Shown here: positions 32,796 to 40,701 of the stretch, one piece after another
How the letters are laid out: each line of letters opens with the position of its first letter
How positions within the stretch are numbered: position 1 is the stretch's first letter
Assembly: GCA_009843635.1 (NCBI GenBank)
Contig: VYDB01000066.1
Coordinates: 1 to 45,207 of the forward strand
Direction of reading: 5' to 3'
From: Gammaproteobacteria bacterium
GTDB lineage: Bacteria > Pseudomonadota > Gammaproteobacteria > Pseudomonadales > Azotimanducaceae
Length of the DNA stretch: 45,207 bases
Notes under the pieces: model-generated
Seen by the model: the letters and a program-made list of their open reading frames with translations, nothing else
What the model was told of the DNA's origin: nothing
Database searches by the model: none
Translations under genes and position numbers: made by a program

Positions 32796-34424
32796 CTATT
32801 GCGCCAGCGCGACGTAGCAGCCGATCGCGGCCGCTACGATCAGAAACCCGGCAATCCCGGCATGCCGCCAAGGGGTCAGGTCCACGGCCTCCGGCAATTC
32901 CCCGATACCGCGTTCAGCGGACACGGGCGCGGGCCGCAAAAGGCTGATTCCGACCATCAGCAGGGTCGTGATTACGAATACGACCGCCAACGTGTGGAGA
33001 AAGTGAATCGGCTCGGAAAGCCCGAACAGATTCCGCACCGCGCTCTGATAGATGTCGCCGAAGACGAAGTTCAGAAGATAGAACGCCAACGGCCCCGCAA
33101 CCAGCCCAACTTTTGCGGCGGGAGCGGAGACTCTTGTCGTCATCAATCCACACAGAATCACCGCCAGCATCGGCCCGAAGAAGGTCGCGTTGATCTGCTG
33201 CAAATAGATGTACAGGCTGCCTGTCGTGTCGATCATCGGCGCCATCAGCATGGCCGCCACGGCGAGGATGGCACTGCACCACCTGCCTACACGTACCTGG
33301 CCCCGTCCCGACAGGGGACTTTTGATCAGCGCGTTGTGCACTCCATTGCTGTAGAGCGTCGCGGCGCTGTTCAGGACGCTGTTGAACGTGCTCAGGACCG
33401 CCCCGACCATTACCGCGGCGAAGACTCCGGTGAGCACGGTCGGCAGTACGGTCTTCACCAGCAACGGATAGGCCTGCAGGTACTGATCGCTGGTTAGGGT
33501 GTCCTTGAACATGTGATAGGCGATCACGCCTGGCAGCACGATGGCGATGGGGCCGAGTATTTTGAATACCGCCGCGATGAGCACGCCTTTTTGGGCTTCT
33601 TTGAGGTTTTTGGCCCCCAGCGCCCGCTGAATGATCGATTGATTGGTGCACCAGAAAAAAATCTGGTTGACGATCATGCCGGTGAACAGCACGCCGAATG
33701 GCAGGAAGGAACCGGGTTCATCGCCCGTGATGTCGAACTTCTCGTGCTCTTCGGTGTAAACGGTGTCGAGGCCCGCGGCGATGTCGCCATTACCGACCGC
33801 ATACAGCGCCAAAACCGGTATCAGCAGCCCTGCCAGCAGAAAGCCGACGCCATTGATCGTATCCGAAATGGCGACCGCCTTGAGCCCGCCGAAGATGGCA
33901 TAGAGCGAGCCCAGCGTGCCGATTCCCCACACCATCAGAACCTTCGACTGCGCTTCCGTCAGCCCCAGGTTCGCCGATACGTCGAACAGGCTCTCCAGTC
34001 CCGCCGCGCCGAACAGCAGCACCACCGGCAGGATGGCGATGGCATAGGAAAACAGGAACAGCGCAGTGGCGATGAACCGGGTCTGGCTGTCGAATCGCAG
34101 CGCCAAGTACTCCGGAATCGTGGTCAGGCCGATGCGTAGGTACTTCGGCAGAAAGTAGAGCGCCGTGAGCACCATGGCGATCGCCGCCGTGGTTTCCCAT
34201 GCCATCACGGCGATCGTGTGATTGAACGCATCGCCGTTCAGGCCGATGAGATGCTCCGTCGACAGGTTCGTCAGCATCAGCGACCCGGCAATGACCCAAG
34301 CGGTGAGGCTGCGCCCGGCCAGAAAGTAAGCCTCCGGCGAGTTCATGCGGTCCTTTCGAGTCACCCACCACGAAATCCCCGCGACGGTCGCGGTGAAGGC
34401 CAAAAAGGAGGCGACCGCCGTCAT
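32796..34424 (-). CDS. SGLT-type sodium:solute symporter
   Basis: 542-residue SSS/SLC5-family permease with about 13-14 hydrophobic helices. It begins with the polar NSPEAYFLAGRSLTAWVIAGS segment and LTNLSTEHLIGLNG, as in vSGLT-type sugar and inositol carriers. A long periplasmic loop (GLDTVYTEEHEKFDITGDEPG) and FWCTNQSIIQRALGAKN are typical of this branch. It overlaps the phosphatase lipoprotein gene by 4 nt (ATGA). With phytase and inositol catabolism next to it, myo-inositol is the most likely cargo; that is inference from context. Confidence 0.85.
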   Translation of the reverse strand: MTAVASFLAFTATVAGISWWVTRKDRMNSPEAYFLAGRSLTAWVIAGSLMLTNLSTEHLIGLNGDAFNHTIAVMAWETTAAIAMVLTALYFLPKYLRIGLTTIPEYLALRFDSQTRFIATALFLFSYAIAILPVVLLFGAAGLESLFDVSANLGLTEAQSKVLMVWGIGTLGSLYAIFGGLKAVAISDTINGVGFLLAGLLIPVLALYAVGNGDIAAGLDTVYTEEHEKFDITGDEPGSFLPFGVLFTGMIVNQIFFWCTNQSIIQRALGAKNLKEAQKGVLIAAVFKILGPIAIVLPGVIAYHMFKDTLTSDQYLQAYPLLVKTVLPTVLTGVFAAVMVGAVLSTFNSVLNSAATLYSNGVHNALIKSPLSGRGQVRVGRWCSAILAVAAMLMAPMIDTTGSLYIYLQQINATFFGPMLAVILCGLMTTRVSAPAAKVGLVAGPLAFYLLNFVFGDIYQSAVRNLFGLSEPIHFLHTLAVVFVITTLLMVGISLLRPAPVSAERGIGELPEAVDLTPWRHAGIAGFLIVAAAIGCYVALAQ

Positions 34425-35806
34425 GAGTCGCCGTAAGCGATGTGCGACCGGCGTTCGAACCCGTACTCAAAGTCGACGGAAATGTCTTCGGATTCGGCAT
34501 CCGGTATCGACAGCAGGGTGACGGTCGCTCGGTCTCCTGAAACGCGCAGGTGAGCGAAACCCCAGAGCAGGCCTTCAGCCCACACCGTCGTGTGTTCCGG
34601 ATACTTGGCTGCCTGGTGCCGCATGAAGCTCGAGTGGATCGGACGCTGTTTGGCCGCGGCGCCGGAAACGATCTGCACGAGCGGTTTTTCGGCGGGCCGG
34701 CCCAGCGCCGCCGCGCAGTTGTCCGTATGGATTTCCAGCGTATGTTCGTGGCCGGCGAGAAATGCATCCGCGTAGCGGCACATTGCCGGAAGGATCGCCT
34801 CGCGCAACGCGCGCGCCTCTTCAAACTTGCCGCCCGACGACGACCAGATCGGGTGATGCGCGACGACCAGTTTCCATTGCGCGCTTGATGTCCTGAGCGC
34901 GTCTTCCAGCCAGATGTGCATGTTGCGTTCGGCATCGGTCAAGGGTTCGACCGCATAGCCCGGTTCGTCGATTTCATCGGTCGAGGCTTCCGAACCGTCG
35001 TCGTTTAGCCGGTCTTTCCTGACGGTCATGGATGCAAGCATCATGCTCGTATCGATGACAAACAGCTCCACCGCCCCGCCAACGCCCTGCGGCCGCGCGG
35101 AATAGAACGGCCCCTCGATATGAAATCCGCCGTGGTTGCCCAGATACGCCATCTGGGCGAACCCACCCGCCCGGGACGTGTTCCAGTCGTGGTTGCCGAG
35201 CGTCACGTAGGTGACGTAGTGCGCTGGGTCCTCCACCAGGCTGCCGAACGGATCGTCCAAGATCTCCCTGAAGCGCGTGGCGTCGTCGAATCCGTCGGCG
35301 CCCAGCGTCGCGCCGTCCGGATAGATGTTGTCACCCAGCATCACGCCGAAGTCGCAGGTGGCGACCTCAGTGCAGTACTTTTTCATGGCGGCCGAGATCC
35401 GGTGCATGCCGGTGGCCGGAACCACCCCGCCGGTTACCGGCGAGACCGCGCTCGGCCCCGCTTCGAATTCCTCCACGGGCCGTTTGTCGTCAATCCAGTC
35501 CGCATATTCGTTTTCCAGATACTCCTCTGCCGTGAACACATCCGCGTAATCGTCTTCGTCGGGATAGCCCAGGTGATAGCCGCTGTCGCCGAAAATCAGC
35601 ACGCCAAAATCGGCGGCTGGCTCCGCCGTGGCTTCAGCAGGCGTTTCCGGTTTGCCGCACGCGGAAACCAGCGCGGCAAGGCACAGCCAGCAAGCCGGTT
35701 TGGACGCCCTATGCACAACTCCGATCAACGCCTGACCCATGCGGCCGAACCTGCGGCCAAACCGTTTGGAACTCTCGATCGCCGGTGCAGCAAATAGGTC
35801 GAACAT
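34421..35806 (-). CDS. metallophosphoesterase lipoprotein (acid-phosphatase-like)
   Basis: Exported calcineurin-fold phosphatase with metal motifs in order: IFGDSGYHLG, LGDNIYPDG, LGNHDWNTS, HHPIWSSSG and AGHEHTLEI. The N-terminus has a hydrophobic stretch ending in the lipobox LVSAC-G, so the mature enzyme is a lipoprotein. Three starts are possible: ATG 35824, ATG 35806 (GGGGGA about 10 nt upstream) and ATG 35740, which leaves a conventional short signal. The CATAAT box of the divergent phytase gene covers the first of these, so 35806 or 35740 is preferred. It could remove phosphates from partly dephosphorylated inositol phosphates. It is co-transcribed with the symporter. Confidence 0.82.
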   Translation of the reverse strand: MFDLFAAPAIESSKRFGRRFGRMGQALIGVVHRASKPACWLCLAALVSACGKPETPAEATAEPAADFGVLIFGDSGYHLGYPDEDDYADVFTAEEYLENEYADWIDDKRPVEEFEAGPSAVSPVTGGVVPATGMHRISAAMKKYCTEVATCDFGVMLGDNIYPDGATLGADGFDDATRFREILDDPFGSLVEDPAHYVTYVTLGNHDWNTSRAGGFAQMAYLGNHGGFHIEGPFYSARPQGVGGAVELFVIDTSMMLASMTVRKDRLNDDGSEASTDEIDEPGYAVEPLTDAERNMHIWLEDALRTSSAQWKLVVAHHPIWSSSGGKFEEARALREAILPAMCRYADAFLAGHEHTLEIHTDNCAAALGRPAEKPLVQIVSGAAAKQRPIHSSFMRHQAAKYPEHTTVWAEGLLWGFAHLRVSGDRATVTLLSIPDAESEDISVDFEYGFERRSHIAYGDS

Positions 35807-35821
35807 ATGAGTCGTTTCCCC

Positions 35822-35827
35822 CATAAT
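35822..35827 (+). promoter_or_regulatory. -10-like box of the phytase gene
   Basis: CATAAT followed by CGC, 29 nt before the phytase ATG. A weak -35 TCGAAC (35799-35804) lies 17 nt upstream. Confidence 0.35.
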
Positions 35828-35856
35828 CGCGGTCGGGCAATCAGAACAAATTCCCC

Positions 35857-37971
35857 ATGAGAATCATAGCGGCAATGTTCGTGGCGAGCGCGCTTCTTTG
35901 GGGCTGTCAACCGCCGCAATCCTCCCTTTCCGAAGACGACACACCGGCAACCGCCAGCCTATATGCCACGGCCGAGACCACGCCCACGCTCACCGACGGC
36001 GCGACCGATCCGGCAATCCTGATCAATGCCGACGATCCCGCAAACAGCTTGATTCTGGGCGCCGGGCTGGCCGGAGGACTGGAAGTCTACGGTCTGGACG
36101 GGTTGCGCATCGCCGTGATGCCGGACCGCCCCATCGGCCTGGTCGACATTCGCTACAACTTTTCTCTTGCGGGTGAGGAAATCCCCCTCATCGTCGCTTA
36201 CGACGCCCTCACCACGGAGCTTGTCGCCTATCGAATGGATGAATCCGGCCGGACGCCGCGGCAGATTTCGTCGAATCCGCTGCGCACCGAAATGGATGTT
36301 GGGGGTCTGTGCGCCTATCGGAGCCCGCTGACCGGCAAGTTCTACGCCTTTGCCACGGGCGCGGGGACGATCCAGCAATGGGAACTCTATGACAGTGCCG
36401 GCATGGTGGCCGGCCGGAAGATCCGCACCGTCCCGGTCGGGCATGGCGCCGGGCATTGCGTTGTCGATGACAGGGAGTCGACGATCTACTACTCCCAGGA
36501 GACCGTCGGCCTCTGGAAGCTGAACGCCGATCCGGAGTCGGAGGGGGAACCCGAACTCATCGATCTGGGCGGGCAGCACGGCCGATTCGAAGGAGACGTC
36601 AAGGGTGTGGCAATCGTCGAATCTCTTGCCGGTGGCGGTTATCTCATCGTCTCCGACGCCGATGTGAACCGGCTGCACGTCTATGACCTGGCATCTCTGG
36701 CTCACGTTGGCGCATTCAGGGTGGATGGGGGCGCTTCGGTCGGCGCCGTCGATGAAACCGAAGGCGTGGCGGCGACTGGCATGGGCCTGTCCGGTGGACT
36801 CGGCAATGGCCTGCTCGTGCTCACCGATGACGACAACGACGGCGAACACACCAACTACAAGATCCTGCCCTGGGGCGACGTCGTGACGGCGCTCGGTCTG
36901 CCGGGAGGCGCGGGACGCGATCCCACGGCCCGAGCCGCGCCTGCAACTGGGGTCGTTCACCCGAGCGTCGAGACCGATCCGGTAGCGAGCTATGGAGACG
37001 CAGCCGATGACGCGGCCATATGGGTTCACCCCGACAACCCGGAACTCAGCATCGTGATCGGTTCACAGAAGAAGCGGGGCATCAATGTCTATGACCTCGA
37101 CGGCAGCCTGCTGCAGTCACGAGCGGACGGGCGTATCAACAACGTCGACGTTCGCTATGGGTTCAGCCTCAACGGCAACCCGGTCGATCTCGTCACCGGC
37201 AGCAATCGCACGAGCGATTCGATCAGCATTTACGGCGTCGACCCAACGACCCGTACTCTGATCGACCTGGCCGATGGCACGATCCCCACCGGCATGTCCG
37301 ATCCATACGGATTGTGCATGTACAAGAGCCCGTTGTCGGGCCTGTATTACGTGATTGTCAACGATACGGACGGCCTGGTCCGGCAATGGCTGCTCAACGA
37401 TGCGGGCAACGGCCGGATCGGCGCCGAGCTGGTGCGCGAGTTCAGCGTCGGCTCCCAGACGGAAGGCTGTGTCGCCGACGATGCCAGCGGTGACCTCTAC
37501 ATCGGCGAAGAAAACGTCGCCATCTGGAAGTACTCCGCCGAACCTGGCGGCGGCGAGGCAAGAACGATGGTGGATGGCATCGAAGGCGGCAACCTGGCCG
37601 GCGATATCGAGGGCATGGCGATTTACTACGGTGCTGGCACGAGCGGCTATCTCGTTGTCTCCGATCAGGGCATCAACAGTTTCGCGGTGTATCGGCGCGA
37701 AGGCGACAACGAGTACCTGGGGCAGTTTCGCGCCGTCGCCGACGCATCCGCCGGCATTGACGGCGTATCCGAAACCGATGGCATCGACGTCACCAGCGCG
37801 AACCTCGGCCCGGCATTCACGCATGGCCTGTTCATCGCACAGGATGGCCGCAACATCACCCCGGCCGAGCGCCAGAATTTCAAGCTCGTACCCTGGCAAC
37901 GCGTTGCCGAAGTGCTAGGGCTTGAAACGTACGCCGGATTCGATCCGCGAGCGCCTATAGCCGCCCAATGA
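35857..37971 (+). CDS. two-domain beta-propeller phytase lipoprotein
   Basis: 704-residue lipoprotein (LLWGC lipobox, Cys at residue 17) with two tandem beta-propeller phytase domains, about residues 35-355 and 365-700. The C-terminal domain keeps the family hallmarks DDAAIWVHP, NNVDVRYGF, SQTEGCVADD, YIGEENVAIWKY and ETDGIDV, and should cut phosphates from Ca-phytate. The N-terminal domain is diverged: DPAILINAD in place of DAAIWVHP, and GHGAGHCVVDD in place of QTEGCVADD. Dual-domain enzymes are known in which the diverged domain helps the active one. It is divergent from the phosphatase/symporter pair, and its 3' end overlaps the convergent iolE by 17 nt. Confidence 0.9.
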   Translation: MRIIAAMFVASALLWGCQPPQSSLSEDDTPATASLYATAETTPTLTDGATDPAILINADDPANSLILGAGLAGGLEVYGLDGLRIAVMPDRPIGLVDIRYNFSLAGEEIPLIVAYDALTTELVAYRMDESGRTPRQISSNPLRTEMDVGGLCAYRSPLTGKFYAFATGAGTIQQWELYDSAGMVAGRKIRTVPVGHGAGHCVVDDRESTIYYSQETVGLWKLNADPESEGEPELIDLGGQHGRFEGDVKGVAIVESLAGGGYLIVSDADVNRLHVYDLASLAHVGAFRVDGGASVGAVDETEGVAATGMGLSGGLGNGLLVLTDDDNDGEHTNYKILPWGDVVTALGLPGGAGRDPTARAAPATGVVHPSVETDPVASYGDAADDAAIWVHPDNPELSIVIGSQKKRGINVYDLDGSLLQSRADGRINNVDVRYGFSLNGNPVDLVTGSNRTSDSISIYGVDPTTRTLIDLADGTIPTGMSDPYGLCMYKSPLSGLYYVIVNDTDGLVRQWLLNDAGNGRIGAELVREFSVGSQTEGCVADDASGDLYIGEENVAIWKYSAEPGGGEARTMVDGIEGGNLAGDIEGMAIYYGAGTSGYLVVSDQGINSFAVYRREGDNEYLGQFRAVADASAGIDGVSETDGIDVTSANLGPAFTHGLFIAQDGRNITPAERQNFKLVPWQRVAEVLGLETYAGFDPRAPIAAQ

Positions 37972-38848
37972 TGCGTTGCAGGTTTTCGTAGCCCGCTTTC
38001 GCGTACCGGGCGGGTGGCGCCACGCTAGGGTCCTGTTCCGCTTCGACAACCAGCCAGCCTTGGTAGGCCGCCCTGCGCAAAACGGACAGCACGGCTGGAA
38101 AGTCCACGCAGCCGTCCCCCGGCACCGTGAAGACACCGTCAAGTACGGCCGCCGGAAAGCTGCTGTCATTGTTCAGGCAGCGATCCAGGATGGCCCGACG
38201 CACGTCCTTGCAGTGTACGTGGGCGATCCGGCCGCCGTAGGTTCGCGCAACGGCCGCCGGGTCGGCGCCCGCATAGAGCGCATGCCCGGTGTCCAGCAGC
38301 AGCCGCACAGCGTCGGGCGTCGATTCCATGAGCAAATCGATATCCGCGGCGGATTGCACCACGGTGCCCATATGATGGTGATAAGCGAGTTGTACGCCTT
38401 GGTCTGCGGTCATCCTGGCAAGTTCGCCCACCCGGTCGGCAAACAAGGCCCACTCCGATCGTTTCATCCTTGGCCGCCGAGACAGGCCGACATCGGTCTG
38501 GGCGTGTGTGCATGAGGTGACTTCGGCGAAGACCAGCACTTCGCAACCCATGTGTTTCAGGAGGTCGAGGTGGCTTGCTAGCCGGGTTGCTTCTTCCTGG
38601 GCGTTGCGCCGAAGCAGGTGACCTCCGTACCAACCCGATATCAGCGACAGCTCATGACGTTCGAGCAGCGGCGTCAGCCGCTCCGGATCGCGGGGAAACT
38701 TGCCGCCGAGCTCGATTCCCGCATAGCCAGCGGCGGCTGTTTCGGCCAGACAGGTTTCAAGACTGATCTCGCCGCCGACGTGGGGCAGGTCGTCGTTGCT
38801 CCAGGTGATCGGGTTGACGCCGATCAAGACGTCGATGGAGTGCTTCAA
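37955..38848 (-). CDS. iolE: myo-inosose-2 dehydratase
   Basis: 297-residue TIM-barrel protein of the IolE/sugar-isomerase family, which dehydrates scyllo-inosose to the trihydroxycyclohexanedione used by IolD. It shows the start IGVNPITWSNDDLP, GIELGGKFP, AYHHHMGTVVQ, LLLDTGHALYAG, VHCKDVR and GDGCVDFP, with His/Asp/Glu metal positions. TTG at 38848 is chosen because it overlaps the iolD stop (TTGA) and gives the normal length. It is last gene of the iol operon. Confidence 0.9.
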   Translation of the reverse strand: MKHSIDVLIGVNPITWSNDDLPHVGGEISLETCLAETAAAGYAGIELGGKFPRDPERLTPLLERHELSLISGWYGGHLLRRNAQEEATRLASHLDLLKHMGCEVLVFAEVTSCTHAQTDVGLSRRPRMKRSEWALFADRVGELARMTADQGVQLAYHHHMGTVVQSAADIDLLMESTPDAVRLLLDTGHALYAGADPAAVARTYGGRIAHVHCKDVRRAILDRCLNNDSSFPAAVLDGVFTVPGDGCVDFPAVLSVLRRAAYQGWLVVEAEQDPSVAPPARYAKAGYENLQRIIGRL

Positions 38849-40689
38849 CGCTCGCCCAGTTTCCGCCGGTAGTCTTCGAAAGCCGCGCCCACGCTGGCGC
38901 TGCCCGATGCCTCGGCGACGGGTACGTCCCACCAGGCGCCGCCTGCTTCGGTAGACGCCATGGGGTCGGTGTCGATCACGACCACATAGGTTCGCTCGGC
39001 ATCGCGGGCGCGCTCAAGCGCCGCGGCGAGGGCATCGATGCCGTCGGCTTTTTCCGCCAATGCCCCGAGCGAACGGGCGTGCGCTACGAAGTCGACGGCC
39101 GGGGCCGCACCCGGAGTTGCATAGCTGCTCTCAAAAAGGTTGTTGTAGCCATCGCCGCCGCAGGATGCCTGCAATCGGTTGATGCAGCCGAATCCGCCGT
39201 TGTCGAGCACCACGATGATCAGTTTCCGGCCGAGGGCGACCGAGGTTGCGATTTCCGAGTTCATCATCAGGTAACTGCCGTCACCGACCAGCACGACCAC
39301 CTCCCTTTCCGGCCTGGCCAGCTTCACGCCCAATCCCCCGGCAATCTCGTAGCCCATGCAGGAGTACCCGTACTCGACATGGTAGGCATGCTGATCGCCG
39401 GCCCGCCAGAGCTTGTGAAGCTCACCGGGAAGGCCGCCCGCGGCGCAGACAACCACGGCGTTTTCTTCGAACGCCTGGTTGACCGCACCGAGCACGTTGG
39501 CATCGGATGGCAGATTGCCCGGTTGATTCGATACCGCATCGGTTACGGCATGAGCCCATTCATCGCGAAGACGCTGGGTCCGTTCGGCCCAATCGGGCGC
39601 GAGGTTCGTGTCGTCCAGCCGTTGGTCGAGCAGTTCCAGTGCACACCGCGCGTCGGACTGCAGCGAGACGGCCGACCGCTTGGCCAGGTCGTGGCGGGCG
39701 ACATTGATGCTGAGCAGGCTGCAATCCGGGCGCCCGATCAGTAGCCCCGACCCGGTGGTGAAGTCCTGCAGGCGCGTGCCGACGGCAATGATGAGATCGG
39801 CGCCGTCCGCGAGGCTGTTCGCCGCTGCCGACCCAGTCACACCCATTGCGCCGACGTTCAGGGGGTGGTCCCAAGGCAAGGCGCCCTTGCCCGCCTGGGT
39901 TTCGGCGACGGGAATGCGCAAGCGCTCGGCGAAATTGCCAAGAGCCGCACAAGCCGCTGAGTAGTGAACGCCACCGCCGGCAACAATGAGCGGCCGCTCT
40001 GCCATGGCGATCAGCCCGACGGCAACCTGCAATTGTTGGTCATCCGGTGGTTGTCGAACCGGCCGGTGCAGCGATGGCTGAAAAAAAGATACGGGATAGT
40101 CGTAGGCCTCTGCCTGCACATCCTGCGGCAGCGAAAGCGTCACCGGGCCGCAGTCCACAGGATCTGTCAGCACGGATATCGCCTGGGGCAGGCTTTGCAT
40201 CAGTTGCTCCGGCCGCGTGATCCGGTCCCAGTACCGCGAAACGGGCCTGAAACAGTCGTTGGCCGTAACGGTGGGATCGGAAAAGTCCTCGATCTGCTGC
40301 AGCACCGGGTCCGGCAGCCGGGAAGCGAAGGCATCGCCCGGCAGCAGCAGCACCGGCAATCGGTTGAGGTGCGCCACGGCGGCCGCCGTAACCATGTTGG
40401 TGGCGCCCGGCCCCACGGAAGTGGTGCAGGCCATCATTCGGCGACGCCGCATCGCTTTCGCATAGGCGATTGCCGCATGGGCCATGGCCTGCTCGTTGTG
40501 GGCGCGAAACACCGGCAGCCGATCCCGGGATTTATCCAAGGCTTCTCCCAGCCCCGCCACATTGCCGTGTCCGAATATTGCGAATACGCCGGCAAACAAC
40601 GCCTGTTCGCGGCCGTCCACCACCGACCGCTGCGCCAGCAGATAGCGCACCAGGGCCTGGGCCATCGTCAACCTGACTTTTTCGGACAC
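38845..40689 (-). CDS. iolD: 3D-(3,5/4)-trihydroxycyclohexane-1,2-dione acylhydrolase
   Basis: 614-residue ThDP enzyme that opens the inositol-derived ring to 5-deoxy-glucuronate. It has IolD-specific features: the N-terminal FAGVFAIFGHGNVAGLGEAL, catalytic Glu in RAHNEQAMAHAAIAYAK, CTTSVGPGATNM, and the diphosphate-binding GDGSYLMMNSEI followed by DNGGFGCINRLQ. GTG start with AAGGGGG 5 nt upstream. It is 12 nt after iolC and overlaps iolE by 4 nt. Confidence 0.93.
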   Translation of the reverse strand: MSEKVRLTMAQALVRYLLAQRSVVDGREQALFAGVFAIFGHGNVAGLGEALDKSRDRLPVFRAHNEQAMAHAAIAYAKAMRRRRMMACTTSVGPGATNMVTAAAVAHLNRLPVLLLPGDAFASRLPDPVLQQIEDFSDPTVTANDCFRPVSRYWDRITRPEQLMQSLPQAISVLTDPVDCGPVTLSLPQDVQAEAYDYPVSFFQPSLHRPVRQPPDDQQLQVAVGLIAMAERPLIVAGGGVHYSAACAALGNFAERLRIPVAETQAGKGALPWDHPLNVGAMGVTGSAAANSLADGADLIIAVGTRLQDFTTGSGLLIGRPDCSLLSINVARHDLAKRSAVSLQSDARCALELLDQRLDDTNLAPDWAERTQRLRDEWAHAVTDAVSNQPGNLPSDANVLGAVNQAFEENAVVVCAAGGLPGELHKLWRAGDQHAYHVEYGYSCMGYEIAGGLGVKLARPEREVVVLVGDGSYLMMNSEIATSVALGRKLIIVVLDNGGFGCINRLQASCGGDGYNNLFESSYATPGAAPAVDFVAHARSLGALAEKADGIDALAAALERARDAERTYVVVIDTDPMASTEAGGAWWDVPVAEASGSASVGAAFEDYRRKLGER

Positions 40690-40701
40690 ACCAACCCCCT
40701 T

